From NCBI GenBank assembly GCA_900540235.1, contig UQEY01000015.1:1-44547 (forward strand): a DNA stretch of 44,547 nucleotides, given 5' to 3'. The first letter of the stretch is position 1. Each line of letters opens with the position of its first letter. Made by a program: the position numbers and the translations under genes. Positions 7,821 to 15,245 of the stretch are shown piece by piece. Below the pieces are notes generated by a model. The model did not search any database. It saw only the letters and a program-made list of their open reading frames with translations, and had not been told where the DNA came from. Origin of the DNA: an uncultured Eubacteriales bacterium. Its GTDB lineage: Bacteria > Bacillota > Clostridia > Oscillospirales > Acutalibacteraceae.

Positions 7821-8831
7821 ATGGAAAAAACTAAGAAGAAAACTCACAAAGGGCGCAATGCGCTGATTATTATTTTATGCATTATTGCCACAATAGCAAT
7901 CGTTATGACTGTTGCGGGCAATCACCGTTCCGACCCAACGGATGTTAAAAAATATGAATCGCAAAATGCTTACATACTTGACGACACCGACATTTCAGGT
8001 CACAGAAGCGGCGGCGGTATCCAACCCGAGGAAACTATGAGAGCGTTCAAAAACTGCGCCGAAAACCCCGATTTTGACATTGATGTTTTTGAATTTGACC
8101 TTCATATAACGAAAGACAAACAACTCGTTTTGCTCCACGATGACACACTCGACCGCACATCGGACAGTGAAGAAGTTTTCGGCGAGAAGGAAGTTCGCCC
8201 TGAAAACAAGACTTACGAAGAATTAAGGCAACTTAATATGGGCGCAAAATTTGAGGACGAGGACGAAAATATGCCTTATGCAGACCTCAAAGGCGAGGAT
8301 GTGCCTGACGATTTGAAAATACTCAGCCTTAATGATGTTCTTGATTATTTAATCAAAGTCGGTAACGGTCAATACAAATATATTATCGAGATTAAAAACG
8401 GCGAGGACCTCGGCAAAGAGGGCGTTGACATTCTTTACAAAATGCTTGAAGAAAAAGGAATTACCGACAAGGTTGTTTTCGGCACATTCCAAAAGGAAGT
8501 TAGCGCATATGTTGACGAGAATTATCCTAAACTTGCAAGAAGCACATCTATCCCGGAAGTGCTTAACTTCTGGCTTTGCGCTTTAAGAAACGACAAAAAC
8601 TATGAGCCGCCTTGCTCGGTGCTTCAAATTCCTTTCTGCAAGCCTTACACAAATCTCGGTATTAACCTTGCAACCGCACAAATGATTAACTATGCTCATT
8701 CTCACGGTATGGCAGTGCAGTATTGGACAGTCAACGACGAGGACGATATGAAATATCTTTTTGATATGGGCGCAGATTGCATTATGACCGATTATCCGGA
8801 TAAACTTTTTGAGGTTAAAAACAGTAAATAA
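7821..8831 (+). CDS. Membrane-anchored glycerophosphodiester phosphodiesterase family protein
   Basis: A 336-residue protein with one N-terminal membrane anchor (about residues 13-31) and an extracellular GDPD TIM-barrel. GDPD motifs: GHRSGGGIQPEETMRAF (the HRG-PEN region; the usual HRG reads HRS here), FEFDLHITKDKQLVLLHDDTLDRTS (metal-binding Glu/Asp and catalytic His), IIEIKNG, and the closing VQYWTVNDEDDMKYLFDMGADCIMTDYP. It should cleave glycerophosphodiesters, perhaps from lipids or teichoic acids, outside the cell. The HRG to HRS change may alter activity. It is alone between a terminator and a repeat-rich gap. Confidence 0.88.
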   Translation: MEKTKKKTHKGRNALIIILCIIATIAIVMTVAGNHRSDPTDVKKYESQNAYILDDTDISGHRSGGGIQPEETMRAFKNCAENPDFDIDVFEFDLHITKDKQLVLLHDDTLDRTSDSEEVFGEKEVRPENKTYEELRQLNMGAKFEDEDENMPYADLKGEDVPDDLKILSLNDVLDYLIKVGNGQYKYIIEIKNGEDLGKEGVDILYKMLEEKGITDKVVFGTFQKEVSAYVDENYPKLARSTSIPEVLNFWLCALRNDKNYEPPCSVLQIPFCKPYTNLGINLATAQMINYAHSHGMAVQYWTVNDEDDMKYLFDMGADCIMTDYPDKLFEVKNSK

Positions 8832-8847
8832 ATTGTAATTTATATTA

Positions 8848-8874
8848 CGGGTCGTCGAGGACGCCGCCCCCTAC
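8848..8874. repeat. GTAGGGG-type repeat, variant copy
   Basis: Read on the minus strand this is GTAGGGGGCGGCG then TCCTCGACGACCCG. It shares the GTAGGGG start and CCCG end with the palindromes at 47-72 and 9012-9037 but has a different core. It lies in the 288-bp gap 8832-9119, which otherwise holds only AT-rich sequence and a partial repeat-like stretch (8975-9000, rich in CCGGGG). Confidence 0.6.
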
Positions 8875-9011
8875 ATCGTCTAAAGAAATTCCGTGTTTGA
8901 ATAAATTTTCTCATAAGCGATTAATCTTTGAAAATTTATAATAAACACTTCATTCCTTTCTCCTCTTCCCCAAAAAGCTTACGCTTTCCGGGGTCCCCGA
9001 ATACAGACTAT

Positions 9012-9037
9012 CGTAGGGGCGAATATCATTCGCCCGC
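9012..9037. repeat. GTAGGGGCGA palindromic repeat, copy 2
   Basis: GGGCGAAT and ATTCGCCC are inverted around a 3-base centre, flanked by CGTAG and GC, as in the copy at 47-72. The loop-side bases differ but the pairing is kept, which suggests that the hairpin is what is conserved. Confidence 0.7.
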
Positions 9038-9119
9038 ATACAATGTGGTAAAGCCGTAAACCGATTTAACTATAATTTATAAATCAAAAATATCTGCGCA
9101 AAATAGTAACGGTGATAAT

Positions 9120-9791
9120 ATGGAATTTGTTAAGATAATAATACTGTCGGTCGTTGCTATGGTTGTTTTGTTTTTGCTGACAAAGCTAATGGGCTTCAGG
9201 CAGATAAACGAAATGAGTTTTTTTGACTATGTTATAGGAATAACAATCGGTTCTATTGCCGCCGAGATGTCCACAAATCTTGACCTTGCTTGGTGGAAAG
9301 GGATAACGGCTATGGCTGTTTGGGCGATAATAGGCGTACTTCTTTCAATCGTTACGCAAAAAAGTATTAAGGCAAGGCGATTTATTTCAGGCGAAGCGAT
9401 AATCATTATGCAAAACGGCAAAATAATTAAAAAGAATATGAAAAAAGCCAAAATTGATATTGACGATTTAATCGCAAGCGCAAGGGCAAACGGATATTTT
9501 AACCTTGCCGATATTGACTTTGCGATTATGGAAATTACGGGCAACATCAGTTTTATGCCTATCCCGCTTAAAAGACAGCTCAACCCAAAAGATTTTAACT
9601 TTGCGCCGCAAAAAGAGAGTCTTTCATATGATGTTGTTCTTGACGGAAAATTTGTTGAAAAAGAGATAGAAAAAAGCAAAGTGAGCAAAAACGAACTTAA
9701 AAAGATGATTGAAAATCGTGAAATTAAACTCAGTGAAATTGCACTTGCGAGCATTGACAAAAATAAACAGTTGACAATTATCACTTATTAA
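9120..9791 (+). CDS. DUF421 (YetF-like) membrane protein
   Basis: A 223-residue protein of the DUF421/YetF family. There are three N-terminal membrane segments (about residues 4-22, 35-50, 60-80), then a soluble domain. LLTKLMGFRQINEMSFFDYVIGITIGSIAAEMS is the family signature at the first loop. YetF-type proteins are widespread in spore-forming Firmicutes; some are involved in germinant receptor function, but most are uncharacterised. The metal ATPase gene starts 39 bp downstream on the same strand and may be cotranscribed. Confidence 0.88.
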   Translation: MEFVKIIILSVVAMVVLFLLTKLMGFRQINEMSFFDYVIGITIGSIAAEMSTNLDLAWWKGITAMAVWAIIGVLLSIVTQKSIKARRFISGEAIIIMQNGKIIKKNMKKAKIDIDDLIASARANGYFNLADIDFAIMEITGNISFMPIPLKRQLNPKDFNFAPQKESLSYDVVLDGKFVEKEIEKSKVSKNELKKMIENREIKLSEIALASIDKNKQLTIITY

Positions 9792-9830
9792 TTTATATTA
9801 ATTACGATTAAATATAAAAGAGGTGTAAAT

Positions 9831-11801
9831 ATGGCACATAATCATAATCACGAGCACGACGAGTGTTGCAAAGAGCACGGTTGCGGCTGTGAACACAACC
9901 ACGAGGATATTGACAAGGGTCAGTTCCTTTTCAAATTAATCGGCGGCGGTTTCTTCCTCATTGCCGGTTACATATTAAACGAAATTACTGAAAAAGGCGC
10001 AGTTGAGTTGCCCTCTTTCACATATCTTGTTTGCTTTTTGCTTTCATACTTAATCGTTGGTTTTGATATTATTAAAGAAGCGATTGAAGGCATAATGCAC
10101 AAAGATATTTTTAATGAAAATTTGCTTATGACTATTGCTTCAATCGGTGCGTTTGCGGTTGGCGAATACAGCGAGGGTTGTATGGTTGTATTTCTTTTTA
10201 CCGTAGGCGAATTTTTACAGGGACTTGCGATTGATAAAAGCCGCAAATCTATCAAAAATATGCTTGAGGCAAAAGTAGAGCAAGTCAATATTATTGTTGA
10301 CGGGAAAGAAAAGACTGTTACGCCGGAGGAAGTTAAAGTCGGCGATTTAATGATAATTCGCCCGGGTGAAAAGCTTGATATTGATGGCGAAATTGTTGAG
10401 GGCACATCTCAGTTTGATATGAAATCGCTTACCGGCGAAACCATACCGATTACTAAAAACGCAGGCGACAGCGTACTTGCAGGCTCTGTAAGCCTTGACG
10501 GCACAGTTACCGTTAAAGCTGAAAAAGAGTACAAGGACTCAACCGTTTCCCGTATTCTTGATATGCTTGAAGAATCGCAGGATAAAAAGAGCCACGCTCA
10601 AAAATTTATTACTAAATTTGCAAAAATCTATACTCCTATTGTTTGCTTAATTGCTATTCTTATTATGGTAATTCCTCCGCTTTTCTTTAGCGGCAGTTGG
10701 CACGAATGGCTCTACCGTGGTCTTTCTGCGCTTGTTGTTTCCTGCCCGTGCGCACTTGTTATTTCTATTCCGCTCGGCTTTTTTGCAGGTATCGGCGCTT
10801 GTTCAAAAGAGGGCATACTTGTTAAAGGCGGAAACTACCTTGAAGCGCTTGCAAAGGCTGACACCGGTGTGTTTGACAAAACAGGAACGCTTACAAACGG
10901 CAAATTTGAATTTGTAACCTGCGAGCACAATCATTGCCACTGCAAAGATAATAAGCATCGTGAACTATTAAAAATAATTGCTGCTTGCGAGCGTTATTCA
11001 ACTCATCCTATTGCAAAAAGCATTAATGTTGCTTTCGGCCATTATGCAGATGAATGTGAAGTTAAAAATTCTAAAACTTACGCCGGCTTAGGTGTTTCGG
11101 CAGAAGTTGACGGAGTAACTTATTATGTCGGAAACGAGGCTTTAATGCGTAAACACTGCGTTGATTTTAAAGAAACAAGCGTTATCGGCACAGCAATTTA
11201 TTGTTGCAGTGAAAAAGGTTTTATGGGAGATATTGTGTTTGCCGATATTATTAAAGAGGACAGCAAAGAAGCGCTTAAAAATCTTCGTCATTTGGGTATT
11301 AAGGAAACCGTTATGCTCACGGGTGACAAGGAAGCCATTGCGAAAGATATTGCAAACAAGGCAGGAATCGACACTGTTTATTCACGCTTAATGCCTGAGG
11401 AAAAAGCAAACATAGTAAAAAAACTTCAAAGTGACGGCAAAACCGTTGTTTATACCGGTGACGGAATTAACGACGCACCTGTGCTTGCAACTGCCGATGT
11501 CGGTGTGGCAATGGGCGGTGCAGGCTCTGATATTGCTGTTGAAGCGGCAGATATGGTAATTATGGGCGACTCCCTTTCAAAACTTGCCATAGCAAAAAAA
11601 GCCGCAAAGAAAACACTCAAAATTGTTACTGAAAATATTATTTTTGCCATAGCGGTTAAGCTTTTGATTATCATCGGCTGTGCAATCGGTATATTTGACG
11701 AAAACGCAATGTGGCTTGCCGTGTTCGGTGATGTCGGCGTTTGCCTTATCGCTATTGCAAATTCACTTCGAGCACTTAAAATCGGTAAGATTAAGAAATA
11801 A
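9831..11801 (+). CDS. P1B-type heavy-metal exporting ATPase (Zn/Cd type)
   Basis: A 656-residue metal-transporting P-type ATPase. The N-terminal 30 residues are His/Cys-rich (HNHNHEHDECCKEHGCGCEHNHE) in place of a ferredoxin-like CxxC domain, pointing to zinc or related divalent ions. P-type motifs in order: TGE in the actuator domain (SLTGETIP), CPC in the membrane (SCPCALVISIP), DKTGT phosphorylation site, THPIAKSI in the nucleotide-binding domain, and GDGINDAPVLA. A Cys/His-rich insert (CEHNHCHCKD) follows the phosphorylation site. The last helix carries FGDVGVCLIAIANSLR, with the Asp typical of P1B-2 Zn/Cd/Pb exporters. ZntA or CadA would be reasonable names, but the exact metal is not shown by sequence. 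Confidence 0.93.
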   Translation: MAHNHNHEHDECCKEHGCGCEHNHEDIDKGQFLFKLIGGGFFLIAGYILNEITEKGAVELPSFTYLVCFLLSYLIVGFDIIKEAIEGIMHKDIFNENLLMTIASIGAFAVGEYSEGCMVVFLFTVGEFLQGLAIDKSRKSIKNMLEAKVEQVNIIVDGKEKTVTPEEVKVGDLMIIRPGEKLDIDGEIVEGTSQFDMKSLTGETIPITKNAGDSVLAGSVSLDGTVTVKAEKEYKDSTVSRILDMLEESQDKKSHAQKFITKFAKIYTPIVCLIAILIMVIPPLFFSGSWHEWLYRGLSALVVSCPCALVISIPLGFFAGIGACSKEGILVKGGNYLEALAKADTGVFDKTGTLTNGKFEFVTCEHNHCHCKDNKHRELLKIIAACERYSTHPIAKSINVAFGHYADECEVKNSKTYAGLGVSAEVDGVTYYVGNEALMRKHCVDFKETSVIGTAIYCCSEKGFMGDIVFADIIKEDSKEALKNLRHLGIKETVMLTGDKEAIAKDIANKAGIDTVYSRLMPEEKANIVKKLQSDGKTVVYTGDGINDAPVLATADVGVAMGGAGSDIAVEAADMVIMGDSLSKLAIAKKAAKKTLKIVTENIIFAIAVKLLIIIGCAIGIFDENAMWLAVFGDVGVCLIAIANSLRALKIGKIKK

Positions 11802-11808
11802 ATTATTA

Positions 11809-11847
11809 AAGGGCTGTCCCATTTAAATGAGGCAGCCCTTGTTTTGT
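11809..11847. terminator. Bidirectional terminator between the metal ATPase and nanE
   Basis: AAGGGCTG pairs with CAGCCCTT around an AT-rich inner stem (CATTTAAATG), followed by TTGTTTTGTT. It lies between convergent genes. Confidence 0.82.
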
Positions 11848-11852
11848 TATTA

Positions 11853-12539
11853 CTATTTAATTGCTTTTATAAAATGTTTTGTAATATCTCTCGGTCGGGT
11901 GATTGCTGTGCCGACAACTGCGGCGTGAACGCCGATATCAATAGCTTTTTTAAGTTGTTCGGGTACCCAAATTCCGCCCTCCGCAATAACAGGAGTGTGA
12001 AGTTCGGTTACATATCTTTTCATAAGGGTAAAATCAGGAAGTGAAGTGCCCTTAGTATACTCAGTGTATCCTGCCATAGTTGTGCCGATAAGGTCAAAGC
12101 CGAGTTCTTCGGCTTTTTTGCCCTCGTCAAAACAGCTTGTGTCAGCCATAAAGAGCTGATTTGGATATTTTTTTCTTACTTCGGTGAAAAATTCTTCAAG
12201 AGTTACACCGTTTGGGTGAAGTCTGTTTGTGGCATCAAGCGCAATAATGTCACAACCTTCATTGACAAGTGCGTCAACTTCTTTCATAGTTGGGGTAATG
12301 TAAACTTCGCTGTCATTATACTCCTGCTTAATTATGCCGATAACCGGCAAGTCAACTCTTTCTTTTATAGCTTTAATGTCAACTACGGTGTTAGCTCTTA
12401 TTCCCACAGCACCGCCGAGGTATGCCGCATAAGCCATTTTTGACATAATGTAACTGTCGTAAAGCGGTTCACTTTCAAGTGCTTGGCAGGAAACTATAAG
12501 ACCGCCCTTGATTTGTTTAAGTATTTCTTCGTTAGTCAT
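11853..12539 (-). CDS. nanE: N-acetylmannosamine-6-phosphate 2-epimerase
   Basis: A TIM-barrel epimerase of about 228 residues that converts ManNAc-6-P to GlcNAc-6-P in sialic acid breakdown. NanE segments: GGLIVSCQALESEPLYDS (substrate loop), GGAVGIRAN, LPVIGIIKQEY, DIIALDATNRLHPNG (catalytic Lys/Asp region), FDLIGTTMAGYT and VIAEGGIWVPEQ. The ATG at 12539 is used here; a GTG three codons upstream (12548) is equally open, and neither has a strong ribosome site. It is divergent from nanA, with overlapping promoters between them. The N-acetylmannosamine kinase that links the two steps is not in the window. Confidence 0.94.
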   Translation of the reverse strand: MTNEEILKQIKGGLIVSCQALESEPLYDSYIMSKMAYAAYLGGAVGIRANTVVDIKAIKERVDLPVIGIIKQEYNDSEVYITPTMKEVDALVNEGCDIIALDATNRLHPNGVTLEEFFTEVRKKYPNQLFMADTSCFDEGKKAEELGFDLIGTTMAGYTEYTKGTSLPDFTLMKRYVTELHTPVIAEGGIWVPEQLKKAIDIGVHAAVVGTAITRPRDITKHFIKAIK

Positions 12540-12567
12540 TTTTGTCACGCTTTCTTATGTTTTTGTA

Positions 12568-12599
12568 TTGATTATATCACTATACTGTGCTAAAATCAA
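12568..12599. promoter_or_regulatory. Overlapping divergent promoters of nanE and nanA with dyad
   Basis: Rightward: TTGATT (12568-12573), 17 bp, TAAAAT (12591-12596). Leftward: TTGATT (read from 12599-12594), 17 bp, TATAAT (12576-12571). The -35 box of each lies on the -10 box of the other. The block is an imperfect palindrome: GATTATATCAC (12570-12580) and GTGCTAAAATC (12587-12597) match at 9 of 11 positions around 6 bp. It may also be an operator. Confidence 0.7.
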
Positions 12600-12623
12600 A
12601 TGTATTAACGGAGGTAAATATTT

Positions 12624-13523
12624 ATGAATTCAGATAAATTTAAAGGTGTGTTTTGCGCACTCAATGCAATTTACGATGAAAACGATAATATAGATGTTGA
12701 CAAAATGAAAGCACTTGTTAAAGTTTATAAATCACTCGGTGTTCGTGGCGTTTATGCATGCGGTTCAACGGGTGAGGGCTTTCTTCTTTCAACCGAGGAA
12801 AGAAAGCAGGTCGCAAAAGCTGTTAAAGAGGCGGCGGGCGATGATTTTACGGTTATAGTTCATATCGGCTGCGCTTCAACAAAAGAAAGCATAGAACTTG
12901 CAAAGGACTGCGAAAAAATCGGCGTTGATGCAATCAGCGCTGTTCCTTGCGTTTACTATCATTTAAGTGAAGAAAGCGTCAAGCTTCATTGGAATTCTAT
13001 TATTGATTCAACAAATTTGCCTTTTATTATTTATAACATTCCTCAGCTTACCGGTTTTAATCTTTCGCCTGAACTTTTGGCAGAAATGGCAAAGAATGAA
13101 AAAGTTATCGGTGTTAAAAATTCTGCCGAACCTGTTTATCTTATGGAAAGATACAGAAGTGCGGTAGGAAATGATGATTTTATTATTTTTAACGGCTCTG
13201 ACGAGCAGTTTTTGGGCGGCAGGCTTATGGGCGCAAACGCAGGTATCGGCGGTACTTACGGTTGTATGCCTGAACTTTTTGTTAAGCTTGACGAACTCGT
13301 TAATAATAATGAAATTGAAAAGGCAAAAGTGCTTCAATCTAAAATAAACGAATGTATTTTTGACCTTCTTTCCTGCAAGTCGCTTTACGGTGCGGCAAAG
13401 CAAGTTATGTCGCTTCGTTTCGGTATTGAATGCGGCAACCCGAGAAGTCCGTTTTTACCGGTTGATGTAAAGGACGCCAAACCGATTGCAGATAAAATTA
13501 ATAAGTATGTTTCAGAGCTTTAA
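12624..13523 (+). CDS. nanA: N-acetylneuraminate lyase
   Basis: A 299-residue member of the DHDPS/NAL aldolase family, cleaving sialic acid to ManNAc and pyruvate. Key features: GSTGEG (pyruvate carboxylate-binding loop), VYYHLSEESVKLHW (catalytic Tyr region), YNIPQLTGFNL, and GVKNSAEP, in which the Lys forms the Schiff base. FNGSDEQFLGG and GGTYGCMPE are typical of NAL rather than dihydrodipicolinate synthase. ACGGAGGT precedes the ATG. The neighbour nanE supports the NAL call over other aldolases of the family. Together they suggest use of host mucin sialic acid, though no sialidase or sialic acid transporter is seen here. Confidence 0.93.
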   Translation: MNSDKFKGVFCALNAIYDENDNIDVDKMKALVKVYKSLGVRGVYACGSTGEGFLLSTEERKQVAKAVKEAAGDDFTVIVHIGCASTKESIELAKDCEKIGVDAISAVPCVYYHLSEESVKLHWNSIIDSTNLPFIIYNIPQLTGFNLSPELLAEMAKNEKVIGVKNSAEPVYLMERYRSAVGNDDFIIFNGSDEQFLGGRLMGANAGIGGTYGCMPELFVKLDELVNNNEIEKAKVLQSKINECIFDLLSCKSLYGAAKQVMSLRFGIECGNPRSPFLPVDVKDAKPIADKINKYVSEL

Positions 13524-13529
13524 CAAAAC

Positions 13530-13580
13530 AAGCCTTACACAAAATAAGCCTTACACAATTCGTGTAAGGCTTGTTTTTTC
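13530..13580 (+). terminator. nanA terminator with a duplicated left arm
   Basis: AAGCCTTACAC (13546-13556) and GTGTAAGGCTT (13562-13572) form an 11-bp stem followed by GTTTTTTC. A second exact copy of the left arm, AAGCCTTACAC, is at 13530-13540, 16 bp upstream, so two alternative hairpins with the same right arm are possible. Confidence 0.88.
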
Positions 13581-13591
13581 TTGAAAGAAAA

Positions 13592-13723
13592 TTATAATCT
13601 ATTTAAAACATCATCAATATCGCACTCAATGCATATTGCTCTGTTTTGAATATATGCCGGGGCACTTGCATAATTTAGGTTAATGCAGGCATAGGTGGAA
13701 TTTTTGTTTTCATCTGCCATCTT
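13592..13723 (-). other. Cut-off C-terminal codons of the SirTM sirtuin
   Basis: Directly after the TGA that ends the sirtuin (13724-13726) the same frame stays open for 43 codons to a TAA at 13592-13594. The predicted tail reads KMADENKNSTYACINLNYAS and onward, ending in CIECDIDDVLNRL. This resembles the normal C-terminus of macrodomain-linked sirtuins (the ATYACIN...ICI..DI...L pattern, recalled from the family). The frame continuity argues for a recent nonsense change rather than a deletion. Confidence 0.75.
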
Positions 13724-14458
13724 TCAAAACGGATATTTGATTATAACCGGTGTATTGTTTCCAACCCCAAGTTCCAAAAACAAAATATTTTGCTCTTTTC
13801 TTGTTTTAAGAAAAGTTTGATATCTTTCATATGCTTCGTACCAACCGTTATCCTGAACAAATTTGTCGTCCGCTCTCAGGTTCATTGTCATAGGTGCACC
13901 GCAGTTTGGGCAATAGGGAATTAGTGCGGTCGGAATTTTCATATCTTTTTGCTCTTTAACCATTTGCTTAATGACTTTTTCATTGTCATAAGTTTTTTGA
14001 CAACAAGGCTCACTGCACTGAAACAGACCGTAATCGCCCTGCGTGTAGAAAAGTCGTTTCTTGTCAAAGCCTGCCTTTTGAAAGCAATAGTCAACATTTG
14101 TTGTGATTACAAAATAATCTTTATCCTTAACCAATTCATACAGCTTGTTGTATAAATCGGAAGGTGGGTCCATATATCGGTTGATATAAATATATCTGCT
14201 CCAATATGCCCAATGCTCCTCAGGAGTTTGATAAGGGTAAAACCCACCCGAATACATATCCTCAAATCCGTATTTTTTTTGAAAATCGGAAAAGTATTTT
14301 TCAAACCTCTCACCGCTGTAAGTAAAGCCTGCGGCGGTGGAAAGACCTGCACCTGCACCGATTACAACAGCGTCAGCCGTGCAGATTTTTTCTTTTAATT
14401 TTTCTATATTATCCGAGATATTCTCGGTAGATTTCGTAGTCTGAATTCTTGAAAACAT
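13724..14458 (-). CDS. SirTM-type (class M) sirtuin, protein ADP-ribosyltransferase, with premature TGA
   Basis: A 244-residue class M sirtuin. It has the NAD-binding GAGAGLSTAAGFTYSGERF start, TTNVDYCFQKAGF (catalytic-loop region; SirTM lacks the classical deacetylase residues), a zinc-binding cysteine set (CSEPCC and YCPNCG), and ELGVGNNTPVIIKYPF. Family enzymes in Staphylococcus and Streptococcus ADP-ribosylate a lipoylated GcvH-like protein, reversed by the partner macrodomain. The frame stops at a TGA right after KYPF, where relatives usually have Trp, and reopens for 43 more codons (13592-13723). So this is either a slightly truncated enzyme or a young pseudogene. The ATG overlaps the macrodomain gene by 50 bp, with AAGGTGAT ahead, indicating coupling. 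GcvH-L and LplA genes are not nearby. Confidence 0.85.
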   Translation of the reverse strand: MFSRIQTTKSTENISDNIEKLKEKICTADAVVIGAGAGLSTAAGFTYSGERFEKYFSDFQKKYGFEDMYSGGFYPYQTPEEHWAYWSRYIYINRYMDPPSDLYNKLYELVKDKDYFVITTNVDYCFQKAGFDKKRLFYTQGDYGLFQCSEPCCQKTYDNEKVIKQMVKEQKDMKIPTALIPYCPNCGAPMTMNLRADDKFVQDNGWYEAYERYQTFLKTRKEQNILFLELGVGNNTPVIIKYPF

Positions 14459-15182
14459 TAAATATCACCTTGATTTTGCTGTTTGTCAGCTTTTTATATT
14501 CACTGACTGTTTCGATTGCGATTTTTGCCCCTTTGTCATTTGGAAAATGAAATTCGCCTGTGGATATGCAACAAAACGCAACGCTGTTTAGCTTACATTC
14601 GTCTGCAAGTGCCAAGCAAGAACGATAGCAAGAACGCAGGAATTCGCAGTCTTTTTCTGTCAATTTGCCTGTAACAATCGGACCTACCGTGTGCAGAATA
14701 TATTTGCAGGGTAGATTATATGCAGGTGTGATTTTTGCCTTTCCCGTTTTTTCGTCTTTGCCTTGACTTTTCATAATTTCGGCACATTTCAAACGAAGCT
14801 GAACGCCCGAAAAAGTGTGAATGGCATTGTCTATGCAACCGTGATTAGGACAAAAGCAACCGAGCATTTGGCTGTTTGCCGCATTAACGATTGAATCACA
14901 TTTCAGCGTTGTAATGTCGCCCTGCCATAAATAAATGTCGGGCTTAATCGGCGCTAAATCGTCTATACTTGTTATGCCTTTTTGAGCGATTTCCTCTTGC
15001 AAATATTCATCCTGCACCCTTAGGAAATCATCATCTATCGGCAACGGCAAACGGACATTGAATAACGCACGAAGTAATTTCTTCTGTTCGGTTTCGTCTT
15101 TCGGAACAGATATATCTGCGTATTCGGGTTGCTCGTTCAATAATTCTGTTATTAAATACTTTCTTCTATCATTTTGTGTCAT
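14409..15182 (-). CDS. Zinc-type macrodomain ADP-ribosyl hydrolase
   Basis: A 257-residue protein whose residues from about 85 onward form a macrodomain. The ADP-ribose-binding motifs are DIYLWQGDITTLKCDSIVNAANSQMLG, followed by CFCPNHGCIDNAIHTFSG, with Cys/His residues expected to bind zinc in the Zn-macrodomain class, and CISTGEFHFPNDKGAKIA. The N-terminal 80 residues form the helical extension also seen in this class. The expected reaction is removal of ADP-ribose put on by the adjacent SirTM. The ATG at 15182 follows GGAGGG; an in-frame start at 15200 lies upstream of that site. The 3' end overlaps the sirtuin start by 50 bp. Confidence 0.92.
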   Translation of the reverse strand: MTQNDRRKYLITELLNEQPEYADISVPKDETEQKKLLRALFNVRLPLPIDDDFLRVQDEYLQEEIAQKGITSIDDLAPIKPDIYLWQGDITTLKCDSIVNAANSQMLGCFCPNHGCIDNAIHTFSGVQLRLKCAEIMKSQGKDEKTGKAKITPAYNLPCKYILHTVGPIVTGKLTEKDCEFLRSCYRSCLALADECKLNSVAFCCISTGEFHFPNDKGAKIAIETVSEYKKLTNSKIKVIFNVFKNSDYEIYREYLG

Positions 15183-15207
15183 TGTGTTCCCTCCGTGCAA
15201 GGCAGAA

Positions 15208-15235
15208 AGCCACGCAAGAAAGAGCTTGCGTGGCT
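15208..15235 (-). terminator. Strong hairpin between the NTF2-like gene and the macrodomain gene
   Basis: AGCCACGCAAG (15208-15218) and CTTGCGTGGCT (15225-15235) form a perfect 11-bp stem with a 6-nt loop. Only a weak T-stretch (TTTCTGCC) follows on the minus strand, so it may be a leaky terminator or an RNA-stabilising hairpin between the two leftward genes. Confidence 0.6.
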
Positions 15236-15245
15236 CTCACCCTAA

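Noticed and set aside
9968..10405. 145-codon minus-strand frame inside the metal ATPase gene
   Set aside because: A shadow of the well-supported ATPase frame, with low-complexity product and no start signals.
13724..13726. TGA read as tryptophan through a changed genetic code
   Set aside because: RF2 is encoded in the window and other genes end naturally with TGA (26607 and 43222), so a local mutation or error is simpler.
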